DNA of 64,000 nucleotides, from contig RSEF01000002.1 in assembly GCA_003993805.1 (NCBI GenBank), positions 8,447,829-8,511,828 of the forward strand. Direction: 5' to 3'. The notes under the pieces were generated by a model that was not told the origin of the DNA, did not search any database, and saw only the letters and a list, made by a program, of their open reading frames with translations. Positions within the stretch are counted from its first letter, which is position 1. Every line of letters starts with the position of its first letter. Positions 12,551 through 27,279 of the stretch are shown here, in pieces. Position numbers and translations under genes: made by a program. Source of the DNA: Himantopus leucocephalus (lineage: Eukaryota > Chordata > Aves > Charadriiformes > Recurvirostridae).

Positions 12551-15500
12551 TGGTAGAAGAGTGTTTAGAAAATTGTAACCGTTTGCTCTCATTTTGTAAG
12601 TGCCTGGTATTGTGGTTTATCTGTTGTTTTGCTGATATTGATCCTGAATATATAGCTCACTGATTGCCAGTTAATTACATACCATTAATAAATCGATAAA
12701 CCACTTCAACCCTGATTTCATTTAAACCGTGTGACTTGGCCAATTTTTTCCTGTGACAATACTGTATGTAAAATTGAGGTAAAGGACGATAATATCTCCG
12801 GAAAATATGTAATGAGTGGCTACTTCATTTAGCACATCAGTTTAGCTCATGTGGTTTTTTAGTATTGTGGCTCAGGACTAGCGTGTTGTGAAAACAACAC
12901 GGGTTGGGCTGGGTTCCTCAGCTGATCCTGTTGTTTTGGTTCGTGTGGCCGACTCTGATAACTCCCTTAGTGTGTCTGTTTCCAAAAAAACAATATAAAA
13001 TAGCCATAATCTTTCTTTCCATTTAGAAGTTTTGATCTTTAATCAAAAGTATAAACTTTCATAGTGTTTTAGCATTTTTTGTCTTGTGCTTCAACCAAAT
13101 TTCCATTAAAACTTCAAGCACCTCTTTGAATCGGAAAGCACGCCTGGGAACATGCTATTCTGATCACTCTATGTAGATGGCCATAATCACTTTCTGCAAC
13201 ATCTCAGTCTAAGCCATAGCTCTGGCAAACACTGTCTGTGTTTTGTCCGACAGTGGCTGATTTAAAAACAAAGGAAAAAAAAAACTATTGGCGTTTATAG
13301 TACCTGATGATAGACTTTGTGCTTTTACCAGATGAATTACAGTGCTCCACACCCATCATGTCTATCTCTGTATCTAGTTTGCATATCATATGTTAATAAC
13401 ATCGAAAAGTGTTTTGTCAGTCAAGGTTATATATAAAGGCCAAAGGACCAGGAAGGCATTCAAAAAGTATTTACCTTCTGAGGATATATGCTATTTTCAA
13501 ACACAGAGCTTAGAATGACAGAATTAATGGCTATTTTAAACTTTTACTGCTGTTAGTGGCATTGTGCTTTGTGTTTCAGCTATGTTACTCTCATTCGTGC
13601 TGTGAACTTTTCCACTGGTGGGGTGACGTTCAGAGATCCCTCTGAGACAGCGTTGCATAGAGAACTGCTTCATTAAATTTGTCAGTTCTGGCTCTAAATG
13701 CGAGTCTTGAAAATGAATTCCACTGTAGGATAAGAAAATGCTTTTAGATATGTGGTTCCTAAGGACTGTTTCTGCAGGTGAGCAAAGCTAAAGGCATTGA
13801 CACATGCATGTTTTGCTGTCTCTAGCTAATGACTTGTAAAAGATGAGAATATGGGAATTCTAACACTCATTGCTAGTGATAAATTATACCCATTAAATAA
13901 TTTCAATAAAGTGTTTCAACTGATGTAAAACCTCTCTCATAGAATTCTGGAATAACTTTTGGTTTATAAAAGGCTCACGTTGCTCATCTGCAGGCTGTGA
14001 CTTCAAACTAAACTCATGAAATAGAGGGGCAAGATCTAGAGGGAGAGGCAGGGTTTGATGCTTGTTAGAAGTATATATATTAAAAAAACCCAGGTAGGCA
14101 GGGCTTGGGATGCTTGTTGAAACAGTTTTATAGAACAAAACAGAGTTAAAATATTATTCAGGGACAAGCTGGAATTGTACCAACATAGGCGCTGCCATTT
14201 TGCTTAACGTTTGCATTTCAGCTAGCGGAAGCTATCTTCCTAAAAAGTTGCAGCTTATTTTGAAAATTGAGAACAATACACGCAGGTGAAGTTTTCGTCA
14301 GCAGGGTGCTTTCGCTACTGCAAACCTTCAGGCTTGATTTAATAGCAGTCTGCCCAGAAAATCAGCTTCACTCTGGATGGTGTTACATTGGCGTGTATTA
14401 AGAACAAGTGTGCCGTGTTTAATTTTATGACCTCAGCAGGCTATTTCTTGTGCATCGGCAGATTAATCTATAATCAGGAGCACTTAGAAGTTCTTTCTCT
14501 TATTGGGTGTTTTGTGTCCAGTGTGGTGACTGCTCCATTCTTACACCCCACGTCACAAATTCAGCACAACTTTTATACTAATTGGCAAAACAACCCAGAG
14601 CTTCACAGGTTATAGAAGTAGAACTGCCCTTCAGTGGCACCGGGAATAAGTTCAGGCTCGAGGCAGGCTGGTGGACAGCTGTACAAAGAGGTCTTTCTTC
14701 AGCTCTGTAGAAAGCTAGAAGTTTGTCGTGAGGTCTGCCCAATAATTTCTGAAACACTTCACAAACTTGCAGCTCGTGCACACTGCCGTGCGGCTTTGGA
14801 AGATGGTTTCTGGGGACTGCACAGAGAAGTTTGCGTTGACAGATGTTGTATTCATCTTTGTAGGAGCTATTCACGCTTAGTTATTTGTATAAACTATGAG
14901 CATTTTCTATAAAGCTAATAAACGGTCGTTATGGCTCAATGCAGATGGCATCAGTAGCTGGTTTGGGGCTTATGAAATGCATATATGTATTTCCATAGAT
15001 AACGTTTCTCAGAGTTTAACAAAGTATTAGAAAGAGCATTATGGAAGATTTGTATGCTGTGTACATATTTCTGAGACCTGACTTCTGCCCTTGGGGAATT
15101 GACACTGCTGCTGCTCAAAGGAGAAGCTATCAAAGGAAAAAATATTGAAAATCCAAACATGAGCAAATAAGAGATGTTTTATTTCCCCTTCCCCCTTTTC
15201 CATTTGCAAAAGATTGGAAAACAACTGATACTGCAACTGTAGTGGCAGAAGCCACGGAGAAGAAAAAAGAATCTGAGAAAAAGTAAATAATATTAGTGCT
15301 TTGCTTTGTATTATATCTTCATCCTAACCTGCTGGAATTACAGTTGTATCATGGCTCTGACAATGGCAGGGTTGTTTTTTTCCTGTATTAACGTTATTTT
15401 GCTTTCAGTTGTGGTTACAGGCTATAAATTGCATATCTTTGCAAATTTTCTATAAGGTACTACCAGAGCACCTGGAAATCATATTTTTATATTGCATGTA

Positions 15501-16268
15501 ATTGCTGTTATTTTGAATTTCCTCACCCTATAACCCAAGTAGATTCTAGATACCAGAGATAAATATTTCTTATATTTAGAGATTCATTCTCACCATGTCT
15601 CTAGAAGATAGACAAAGACCATGCAAGAGAAGCATCATTTACTTGATGTTCAATTAGGTGAGAACTTTGAATTTTCCTGAGACTATTTATCCCCATTTAA
15701 AATGTTTTATCAAAAGGCCTTGGTCCTGCGCATTTGTTGTTTGGTCAATACAGATTATTTCCCATTCTAAATCTTTGTGTGTTGAGAACTTATATATATG
15801 TGCAATAAAATCCACAGATTATTTTGACTATAATTTCTTGATGGTTTGCAACATTAGAACAATGTAGTCAAAGTATATATTTTCCTGAAGTTCAGATGTT
15901 GCCACAAGAGATGTACAATAAATGTTTTTTCTAGATGGACCTGGGCATTTCTTGCCATATGTAGCAATATTCCTTATTGTCAGCCTTTAGTTACGGTTTG
16001 CTGCTCACCAATTTGGAATTAGTCAGCGCCTCATCGAAAGCCTTGATTCGGCAATCGCAAGTGCGAATATGTATGATTTTCTTTTGTTTTAAAGGGCCTT
16101 TGCACAAATTCAGGAGTTTATCAGCGCGATCTGATTAGAAGATTTAGGGTGTAAGAAGAAAAGTCCGATGTCTGATATAGAAAGGAAATACTTCAGAAAA
16201 GGAACTATGATTGGGGCAATTTTAAGCACATTTCTTACTGGTTTAGTTGCAGAAAAGAAAACTACTAC

Positions 16269-16289
16269 TTTTTTTTTTTTTTTTTTTTT
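16269..16289. repeat. T21 homopolymer run followed by an ambiguous base
   Basis: A run of 21 T, with an N at 16318 about 29 bases downstream. The run may be unreliable in length. There is no adjacent SINE or LINE body or target-site duplication to make it a poly(A) tail of an inserted element on the minus strand. Confidence 0.85.
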
Positions 16290-18153
16290 AAATAGAAGAC
16301 ACTCTACACAGACACGTNCCACATTAAATAACCCTCCAGTACTCTGTTCTTATTGCACCCTGTAGATTGAAACCCAGTGTGAATAAATAAATGGCAAGTC
16401 AGATGGTATCTGTTTTAATCCAGGGCGCTAGAAATAGAGACATGACTTTTAATGCAGGCACAGGCACAGCCCCTGGCCATAAAGGCTATATCAACTCCTG
16501 CTGCTTTTTTTCTCCCCCTGTGCCCCTCTTTCCCATGAATAGAGTCATGATGGAAATTGTGCCACAGCTACATCTTCACATGGGTGATTTGTCCTCTTTT
16601 GGCTGCTACTGAGTAATTCTGGGATGCAGACAGAAAGCTTATCCCAAATGAACGTTGCTAACGCGTGTGTTACACCACATGCTCAGAAAATGTGTGTTGG
16701 AAAATGTTACTAAAGAACTCGCTTTCGTTGTGGGCCTTAAAGTTACTGGAAATCTAATGATAAATATTTCGTTTCTCTATATTTTACAGTCAAGGGCTCA
16801 GAATCATTAAAATCTTCAAAAGTGCCTCAAATCTGTTTAAAAATATTACAGCATGAAGATCTGTCATCTATATAGGTCAGTGTCTCTTTTGGAAGGTGGA
16901 TATCTGCAGTGTCCAGCTTAGCAGGCCCACCAAGCAGCTGATTTAAAAGCTTTTCGTTTTAACATGTAGATAGTAGTTGCTGATGTTGAACTGACATTTC
17001 TAAAACTGCTGTGATTTGAATGTTATCCTGCATTATGGTCAGGGTACATAGCATTTGTAGCTATGTTGTGCTGTGTATATGCAATACATAATGTACATTT
17101 TTATAGGCAATGTCATATCTCGTTAATGCATATATAGAATATTGTATGTGAACATTACTGTTGCAGATGCATTGGGAAGCTTAAGCCTGCTTATAAGGCT
17201 TATGTATAAATATTTTGATACTGAATCTATCACAGCGTTCTAGAGGAGCATACAGGGATCCAATGAATGTGTGGAGCATGGCGGTATCCTTGCTAAAGTA
17301 TAAAATTGCTTCTTGAGTTTTCTGGAGCTGAAATAACCAGCCAGTATTTCTGAATGCCAGACAACTACACAAGAAACATCCAGAAGGCCAGACATTAGAA
17401 AATCCCTTTTATCTGAGAAAGCAACCTTCGCTTCTTATAAGTCTTAGCTCGCTGATGTTACTGCTAGTGGAAGCAGAGACGGAGCTGGACCGCTGTTGAA
17501 AAACAGATTCAAAGGACTCTAATGGGAAGAAAACAGAATGTTTATCTTCCAGGATGGTGTTGGAATTTATTTGTTTTCTGTTGCCCCTTGCCATTTTGTT
17601 TGTAGGTATGGAAATTGTTTGGGAATAGGCAGCAGCTGAGGTGAGAGTGTGTCTCTTGATGTGCAAGGTACCATACCCTTTGCTTGACTGTACTTGTGGT
17701 CTAGCCTTGAGTCACAGCTGGTTTTCCAAGACTTTTCCTTCCCAAGGGCAACCAAGTCTGAATTCTCCACAGCGCTGCTGTTCCGCTTTTGTTGTCCCAT
17801 TGACAGCAATGCTGTGCACATAATGAATTTAGCATCAAATTACGAAGTCCTTATTAAACCAGACTACACTGGTTGCATTGCATTATGAGTAGTTAGCTGG
17901 AGAAAAAAAGGTTTTATGAGCTCTTGCTTTAATATTTTCCTTTCTTGGTATGAGGTCCCAATCCTCACCCTGACTGCCAGTTTCAGGTCCCAGTCTTTTT
18001 CTGCACTTTGGGATCTAAATCTGAGGAGCACGCAGACAAGCGCATACAATATATTCACATATCTGATGAAAATAGATTTTTAAGCTAATTAGCAGATGGC
18101 TTTTCAGTTCCTCTGGAGTGCCTGATTTAGCAGCTTTGCATTCATGTGAGTGA

Positions 18154-18173
18154 TCCCATTGACTTCAGTGGGA
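18154..18173. repeat. Imperfect palindrome of an interspersed-repeat type (CATTGACTTCAGTGGGA core)
   Basis: TCCCATTGACTTCAGTGGGA is an imperfect inverted repeat that can fold into a short hairpin. A related form occurs at 63612-63631. From general familiarity, this type of sequence is frequent in bird, crocodile and turtle introns as part of old interspersed repeats, but I cannot name the family. The flanks to about 18185 (GTCTGTATGAAAGG) may belong to the same relic. Confidence 0.4.
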
Positions 18174-21100
18174 GTCTGTATGAAAGGCTGTGCGCTCGGG
18201 AGCCTTTTGCCAGCAGCTGGCAGAACTTAGAAGGGTATTTCCTCCAGTCTTTTCTGCAGATAGGGGAATAAAAATTTATCTGTATCCAAGAGGCAACGTG
18301 CTGGAAACCTTTACACCTTCCTGAGCTCGGTGTCTCTCTCAGCCTATTGTCTGCTGTTAAGAATGAGGCCGCTGGCATTAGAGAAGCAGAAAAAGGCAAT
18401 GTAACACTTGTGGGCTCTACCAGCGGTAGACCTGTAAATTAGGGCACGATGTTGACTCTGGTATCTTTTTCTTTTTCCTCTTTAGAAGCCTTGGGCCCCC
18501 TTTGGGAGTGCTGTCTACGTGCTGTTAAGCAGCAAAGGCGTATGTTAATAGCATCTTACTTTTTGATCCTCAGAGAGATTGACATGTTCTATCTGGCATA
18601 CGCAGAAGTGCTATAGTGTGGGAGAAATTGGAAATAGAAAGGCAGGGGGAAGGGAATGACTTTAGAGTTGCAGTCCTTCCATCCCAAGACCTGCCAAAGT
18701 GGCCGTCTTGTTCTTCATGGGCTCCAGCAGGAGAAGCGTCTGCCCAAACTTACAGAATCGCTCCTCTCTTTCAACATCACAGACACAATGCTGCCTGTGT
18801 CAGAGCCGGAGGCAAACTTAAATAGCTGTAGATATATAAAGGAACAAAGTGAAGGAGTCTTTTGAAGCCCAGAAAACACTTTGAATAATTTAGGAATCTT
18901 CCTTATCATCCTACTGTTTTCGTTCGCAGTTTAGATGTACAGATTCAGTGGCTTAGTTTGTCAGAAAGAAGGCAGAGGTTGGGTGAATGAAACAGCTCAA
19001 GTTTGGTTTTGTCTGTAGTTCATCATGCACAGCCTCTTTCTCCCCCTGTTGGAAATAACCAGCTTTTTCTGAAGATTTTAGGTATTTCTGAATTATGAAG
19101 ATCACTTAACATAAAGGTGGTATTTTTTTCTGAATGTGTTTGTTGTAGCGGTGCTGAGCTCTCAGCAAGTAAGTTTATAACTACAGATTTGCATTTTGCA
19201 GTTTCATGCAAATATTGTCTTAAAAAATAACCTTACTTACAGGGCGTATTTTGTACTTAAAATTAATAATCTTTTACCAAATAAAGAGAGAATGCCTTTG
19301 AAAAAAAGGTGCACAGAGGTTTGAAATATTCATGAAGGTCTAAAAATGACTACTGACTTTTGTTTACTATAGATTGCATTGGCTTTCACGGAGATGAGAA
19401 TTGACTTTTAAAAGAGAAACCCAAATCCCTCCAAACGCTTCATTTTGGGAAGGAGGGGGAGAACCGACACTGTCTGATGATTTGTTTTCATGAGATGTCT
19501 GCATTAGCTCTCAAATTACAGAGCTGATTCGATGGAAAATTGCAAGAGGCTGCTCATTTGTGACTGACCCTGCCATCTAACAAGAAGATAGACCTTAGGC
19601 ATAATTGGGTTGATGCTGATTTGATCACACGCACAAAAAAAGCTTAAAATAAGTCTTAGATCTGCAGAAGCAAGGCAATGCTCCGTCCTTAAATTGCCCC
19701 TTTTGTTGGTTGTCACAGGATTTTGCTACACTAGATGACTGCTTATTAGAAATCGTATGCCTCGTTCAGTGGATTGACGGTAAAGTTATTTTCATTGATG
19801 TTTGTGCAACTATATTTTGTATATATGTTTGGGAAAAGTATTTGCCAAACATCCTACACCAAGAAATGCCATGTACCTTACACGGTGTAACTTGAGTGGA
19901 AGCAATAAATGTAGTGGGATTAGACTCCCTGAAAGCTTGTCCCCAACATGTTTTAAGTAGCCTTGCATTAACAGCAGGGAAAATATCAGATTTGGCTAAT
20001 GAAGGTGACGTGAATCTGAAATAGTTTATGGGGAATTGATACTCTGGATGTGTTTTCCTTTTCACTGGAAATGCAAGATTGCATGAGACCATGAGCAAAG
20101 AGTTTATCTGGGAAGGAAACGCAGTGCCTATTTCACTGTGTATGTGGATAGATCTGGATATTCTATGCTACCGCACATATATGAAGATGACCGGCATAAA
20201 ACAGGGTCTCTGGAAGACTTGTGGGGGCAGGGCTGCTTTTATGAAGCAGAGAATGAGTGAGGACTGGGAAATCTGTGAGATGTGTTAATTCGGCACCTCT
20301 CCAAGCTAGTCTTCACTACTCCTGTGGAGTACGGCCAGCCAATTAAACTGCCTCCACTCAGCCACCGGGTCTGGCTCGGATGCCCATGTAGATGCAGAGG
20401 ATTGTAATTTGCAACTGCCTATACGGGTGAAAATTTTATCCAAACACCCTGCTGCTAAGGACCTAGATTTCATGCTTCCAAAAAGGTTCTTAATTATTTG
20501 GGAAGCTCACCACTTGTGCTAAAATTGGGCTTGCAGAAAGATATTTTGCATGAAGTTGAGAGTATTTTGCTCAGAAATCTGATTAGAGATGTACACAAAC
20601 AAAACATTCCTGTAAACTTAAACTGACATTTTAAACAGCTATTATTCTGAGTCCCTATATCTCGCAATGGAGAAGATTTTTTAGGTTCATTCTAACAACG
20701 TCCCCAACGATGCTGCAAATAAGTTTCAACTATATTTTAGCATAGTTACAGCAAGCGCTGCTGTGTTTGTGACAGACTCCTCCCTTTGATAAGGGAGTAA
20801 ATTTGCATGGCTGAGTTAAGCCCTCTGAAAATAAGGGCTTACAATGAATAAAACACCAATGTACTGTACCCCTTTAATTACCATAGTTCTAAGACAGCAT
20901 AGTTATAACATGTAATTAAATTTCATTGTATAAATGGAACATGGGCTGTGGTAGGCACATCTTTCATCTTTTGATGTATAATGACATTCAAAATATTCTC
21001 TAGTACTCAGTTGATAAACAACTTGAAGAGTCAGGGTCTACAGAGTAGCTTGTTTGATTTTAAATTTGTAAGATTGGCACGTGGTCTCTTTTGACGATAC

Positions 21101-24100
21101 TGCATTCTGATGTGATCCATTTATCTAATGTCATTAACAGTACATGCTGAATATACAATTAAGCTTGAAACTGTCAATGTCAGTGGCTGTTAAAAAAGGG
21201 TTGATAAAAATGAGAAGAGGAACCGCTGTTTTGTAATAAGCATCTGTGTTGCTTTTAAGTCAGGAAAAAAAAAAAATCAATGAATTTCAATATATTGCTG
21301 TCTTCATTGCCAATGTAATTCAATAAATATGTTAATTCACTTTTCTGAACACTGAAGAGAGTTGAGAGCTTTTTGTGTCATTTATTTTTGTCAGTTCTGT
21401 TTTTCATGGGCTTTTTGTTGTTTTAGTTAGACTTCCAGCTTAAGTCTAGTAATAAAAATGCTATTAAATTGAAATAGAGAGGAAATATTCTATATCTCAG
21501 ATTTTTAACAAACTGTGGGGTCTTTTCTCAATTTGTTTGTTATCTTTGAAATAGCAAGCCAGCAAAGAATGAATGTGTGCTTTTATCATTAACAATTCTC
21601 TTTCAGCTAGAACAAAAAAGGATCACTTTGAGGTTCAACAAACAATATGATTTTCAGTCCACATGCAAATTTCAGTGCAGAACTTTCTTCCTGACCACAT
21701 TGCTGGTCTTTACCATGAAATCTGATAGATAAACTTCATATATTTTAATCCTATGTAGGAATTTGCATGTTCTGTACGTGCATGAATCGGATCTGAAACA
21801 TTTCTTTAAGAACTTTTTGATATAATACCATTATTTGGTAGCGAATTATATAAACTGATGTGAGAATTACCTGTATTTATATCTCTCTACAACTGTTGTC
21901 TTGTTTTGTAATAGCTACATCAGTTTTCTAAAGAAAGTATTAAAATATTGTTAAGTGCAACCGTATAGGAAAGGCATAGCAATCATGCTAACTACTGTAC
22001 GAACCTTTGCTGTTGTGGTTTCCAGAAAAACTAGTAGATGTACAAGTACTGGAAAGGAGATGCCTACTTGGGAGCACGCAGAGCTGCAAGCTCCTGTGTG
22101 TCTTTCCAAGAGCTCAGTTGCTGTATTTTGGAAAAGACGGAGAGATGATTGCTGAGTGAGAAGGAAAGAGTGCCTGTGTTAGAAGCACAGAATGCTCTTA
22201 GGAGCATCTACGTATTAGACTTTTCTCTTAACCTGTGAAATCTGTTGAGACACACCATTGTTATTGCATCAGACCTCTTCTGATTCTTCTCCCTTAGTGT
22301 TTTCCTGATTAGTTTTCTAAATAAGAGCCAAGAAACTTAACATAATTATCAGAAAATACGTATATGTTGTTGGTTTGTTTTTTTTTTTTTCTTTTGCCTA
22401 GTTAATGGCTGTGGCTGCTCAGACCACGTGTTATTAAAATATCCGTCTGGAAGTAGTTATTCGAAATGTGGCCTTGTAAATGGACAGGAGATAGACAAAC
22501 AAAGCTTCAGTTCATAAAACTACCCCTCATCAGTTAATATTCCAGGTAATAAAGTAGCAACAGATTTACCAGCTGAACTACTTTCATGCCAATCAAAGTT
22601 TTCAGGGGAGACAATCCTATGGCTCTGTTAATACTTTGCCTTAATTTTTATCAGATTGATGTTAACCAAGGTGAGTAATCATTAGCAAACCTGAAAATTA
22701 CTATAACTAAAGTAAAACCCATTTAAAGGACTTGATGCTGAATAATCTCCAACAGTTTCCTGAAAGAACTGGCACACAAAACGGTGGGTCTGGCCGCAAT
22801 TATTGTAAACACAGCAACAGAGTGGAGAAAAGGTAGTATTGCTTATATTTAAAAGGCAGAGAGTGTGAGCTGGGCAAATGCAAGCCTGTAAATCTGATCC
22901 GAGTTAAATGGGAAGATAGTATAAATCTATCCAAGATGCATCATACCAGTGACCTGAAAATGTTTTCTTTGTTTTGTCCTGTTGCATTTTTGAAGAACTA
23001 ACTTTCTGGACAGGTAATGGTGGCACCGGCATCAACTGGACTTCAGTAGAGCCCCTGCTCGGTCTCTATAAGAAACTTTCATTTAAATTTTAGAGTACAG
23101 ACACTATGGAAGGAATTGTAAAGTGAATACAATGTCTTAATAGAATATGGCAGTGGGTAGTATTGATGAGAGAAAAATTGGACTGAGCTTTGTAAAAAAA
23201 TTTCTGAAGAATTGATTTTGTAAAAGATCTTACGCTATATTTTATTAGTGACTTTAGAACAAATATTAAGATAGTGCTAAGAGAAAACTGAGCTACTTTC
23301 TTGATAAAAAGAGAAGAGGGATACACTGAAAAGAACGTGTAGGTCTGAGAAGTAGAATGATGGAGTCATATGAACAGTACAACGTGAAAGGTCATACAGT
23401 TGAGGACTATTAGGACTCGACGATTAGAACATTCTCAGTTGGAAATGGCAGAGGAAGAGAAGGGCCTGAAGGTACTTTTCAACTGTGGGGTGATTACACA
23501 TGCTTACTATGATGTTACCATGAAAGACCATGGGCAATTTTAGTATGCGTCTATCTAGGTACATGGAGGCAGAGATAAACAAGTAGCAGTGTATATAACC
23601 TTAACAAGAGATCGCCTGGAGTACTCATATGGGCATTTTCTTTCAGATGTATTGAAGAAGATTTAGTTGAAACTGGAGTACGTGCAGAAAAAAGGCTGGT
23701 AATAAGATTAGAGAATGAAGTCTCTCATCAGTGAGGAAACTAGAGGAGGACATCCTATTTAGCCTTGCAGATTAAGGCAGAGAGATGATATCTGATATGC
23801 AGATGATACCTGATGATGCAGCTGATATCTGTAAGTATGCTATTGATAAAATACTAGGGAAAGAAAAGAGCTATTTAAGCTAAAGGCCAGTATTAGCATG
23901 AGGACAGACAGGTACTAATGACTCATAGGTAGGTTCAGACTTAGTGCATCCTTCAAAGACTTTGGGCTCTGGAGCCCACATTTCAGGTAGGAACTTTGAA
24001 GGAAAAAGTGTCTTGAAGATGAAGTTTGATATATTTTTGACAGAGGAATTTTGATGTGCAACATGTATTAGAGGAAGTTCCTTCCATTCTTCTTATCCTA

Positions 24101-25227
24101 TACTTGGCTTTAAACTCAGTTGCTACACTGTCGGTTACACAAAATTGCACTTCTGTTAATGGTCTCAGATGCTTGTGAGTTGCATAGGTGTTTCAAGAAA
24201 AAAATTCTTGACAATCAATAACTGCTTCTGTTTATGCTGTGTGCTTAAAAATACATGGCTGTATGGGCTGGAAAAATGACCGGGGCCCACTGTCTGGCCC
24301 TGCATCTGAGCAGCATAGAGGGGTCCATCTCTGATCAACAGGCGGACAGATATGCATTGCCTCCGTGCCAGATAGGCACGTGCCTTTCAGTACATCCTGA
24401 AATATTGTAGCCCAAGAACTATCCGTATGGTTAGTGTGGAAGAGTATCAGTTGGGACAAAACCACGCCAAAGACCTTTCTAACATGTCAGCAATGGAGGC
24501 CAAATGTCAGTGCCCAGGAGGGTTCTGTAGCGTGGTTTAGTTTACCGGTGCATACGGAGCCGTTGGGCTCTCTCTTAGACTGGGACTGTGGCTTGATGAG
24601 CACATGAAATATAAATTGTATTACTTTATGTTATTTCTGATGTAAAGCAGTAGATCAAATATTAATCTACTGTACAGTGAAACAAGATTTTTTTTAAAAA
24701 AAAGCTTGGTAAACTGCTACTGAATAGTATTTTCTTAGAAAAAATGGATTTCTGAAGTTTTCATTGTGTTTGATTCCCCTTTACTAAACGAAAGAAAAAT
24801 TCGTAATATACTGAACAGTAAGATTTTATAAGAACTTTTCTCATCTTGAATACAGGCTCAGAATGTATTAGCCTTATTTCTTATAAATAATACAGGTTTT
24901 AATTACTTTTTCTGTTTTACCAGTTACCTCAGGGTTTATCTTCTTTGTATTCATTTTCAAATAAGCACCTTTGCCCTTCTCCCTTATATCCCCCATGTTT
25001 GACAGAAGCTGTTTGTCACCATTCATAAGCCAACTTAAAGCTGTCCTTCAGATTCCTTCTTGAAATTCTCCTCCGTGAAGCATACAAAGTACATTCAGGG
25101 AGCTGGACTGTGTTTAGTATTGCTTGTCATTCTGGCTGGTATTGCCAAGTTCTTACTTGTGTATCCATATCTGAATGCCATAAATACTGATTTATGAATG
25201 TAATCTCTTTGGGGAAGAGTTTTTTAA

Positions 25228-25322
25228 ATTACTATTTTATTTTATATGTATATATAATATTAAAATATAATATGTTTATGCACATATAAAATATAGTTAT
25301 ACCTAAATATATATATGGATTT
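25228..25322. repeat. AT-rich low-complexity stretch with TATA microsatellite
   Basis: Nearly one hundred bases composed almost only of A and T, including TATATAATATTAAAATATAA and an ATATATATAT run at about 25308-25316. It could be a flexible or unwinding-prone region, but such tracts are common in introns. Confidence 0.7.
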
Positions 25323-27279
25323 TTTTGTTGTATATTTGCATTTCAAACATATTCCCTGAACAATTATTGAGGATGCTAGGTGCTGTTATGATATCAATAA
25401 CTAAAACTACTGGTGTAAAAGACACGTTGGAAGACTTGTGGATCTTATGGCACGTGTTCCTTTCCTTTGGCTCTTGGTGCTATTTAATATATGCCTGGTA
25501 CCTTCAAGGACAGTACTGTATGCGAATTTTTGACTTTGCATATAGTATGATCCATCTGTAACTTCTGCTTTGTTTTGATTTATTTAAATTCTGAGTTTAA
25601 CCATCATGTTATGACATTTACACGTTCCCTGAAACGGATGCAATGATGGCCATTATTAAATAAGTCTCGTGTTAAACAAAACTGTGAAGCTCATTTTAAG
25701 CCATTATTTTTTTCTATAACAGATTATAATTTTTTACCATTATTTGAAAGCAATACAATTATTTGAAGGAACGTCCTCATGTTCTGTATTTCACGTTCAC
25801 TTATAGTATCAAATGCTCAGACCAATGGATCCTGTTAAATCAAGAATAAACACTTGATACATAAGTACAGTGCATCCAACTGATTCGGCTGTAGCAGTTA
25901 CTTCTCTCTGAAGTGATTTAAAAATTAACTGTTAGAACTGACTATGATACAAATCACCGAAAAACAGTTCTATTTTTCTAAGAATAAAAATAAGACTTGA
26001 AAATGTATTTGAATACACTTGAATAACTATATTTAAGAACACCCTGCTTAATGCTAGGAAATTAACAGTCGTTTTATTCATTTGGAATAGAAATGCCTTC
26101 AACCTTTTAGGGAAGCAAGAGCAAATTACAGCCAAATTTTCATTTCACAAGTCATCTTCATCCAGGATAAGCCAGGGCCCCAAGGTCAATTCTTCAATTT
26201 GGTATCCTATTTCCATAATGTTATTCTGCAGTGTACTTTCATTATTACTGGAGCAGTGCTCGCTTTCCTATTAGTTTTATAAATGGCTATGTTAATGCCT
26301 TTTTGCAGACAAAACCACCTTTTGTTAATATCCCAGTGGATTTCTTAAGGATTAAAACATATTTTTAGGCAGCCATTGGTTCTATTTATATTTTTTCATT
26401 GATGATTAGCCCTTGTCACCTACCCAAAAGTGGCATTGTTCAAACAGAGATTGAAGCAGTTTTTAAGAAGATGTGTTGAGTGATTGGCTTGACTGACAGA
26501 AAAGAAATAATTAGAAGCTGAAAAGTCTAAGAATCTGTAAAATTTAGTAAAAGCTAAAGCAATGTAACAGTAGGGGAACAAAAAAAGGGGTGGGGGAAAA
26601 ATGTATTCTGGCCAGGGAATAGCCTTTTGTTAAGGCATGGAGTTCTACCGATAAAACTGTTTTCTTTGTCTTTCCTGTGCTGTTAGTGGTGATAAGGTAC
26701 CAGTTCAGCTCAGCTGGGGTACAGCTGTTACCCCTAAGAACTTGCCAGTTTTGTTTTAGATAATTAGATATTTACTTCTACAGTTATAATATAGACATAA
26801 ATTATTATATTGTATGTGATATCTTATCTCAGACAAAAATGGGTGGAAGATGTCCACAGGGTTCAATAGCGTATATCCTGGCCAGGGGGATTTGTGTTTA
26901 CTGCACAGCCAAGTACTGAGTAAGAAGTTCTCCTCAGACTTTACATACAGTGGAAAATACTGGTTCTTGGGAGCCATATTGATGAAATTTGTTTTTCTGG
27001 GGTGTCTTTTGATGGGAGGGTAAGTGATTTATATACATAAAATAAATTTATTCAAGAAAGTATGATGAAAGAAGATATTGATTGATTACCTTGATTTTAC
27101 TTAGTTTACGTATCTTCTAAACACTGTAGAAATATTTTAGTAAATAAAAAAATCCCGTTCATAGTAGCACAGTATTCTGTTTTGCTTTGAAGCTGAACCT
27201 TAGAATAGACTAGTTCGGTTGGAAGGGACCTAAAGCGATCATCTAGTCTAACTGCCTGACCACTTCAGGGCTGACCAAG

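Larger units (their letters stand above)
12600..27200. other. Intronic stretch without recognisable genes or elements
   Basis: About 14.6 kb of AT-rich unique sequence. It holds the T21 run with N at 16318, the palindromic motif at 18154, the T8A8 palindrome at 24688-24703 and the AT tract at 25.2 kb. Short open frames on both strands are at chance level and show no family resemblance. Confidence 0.7.
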
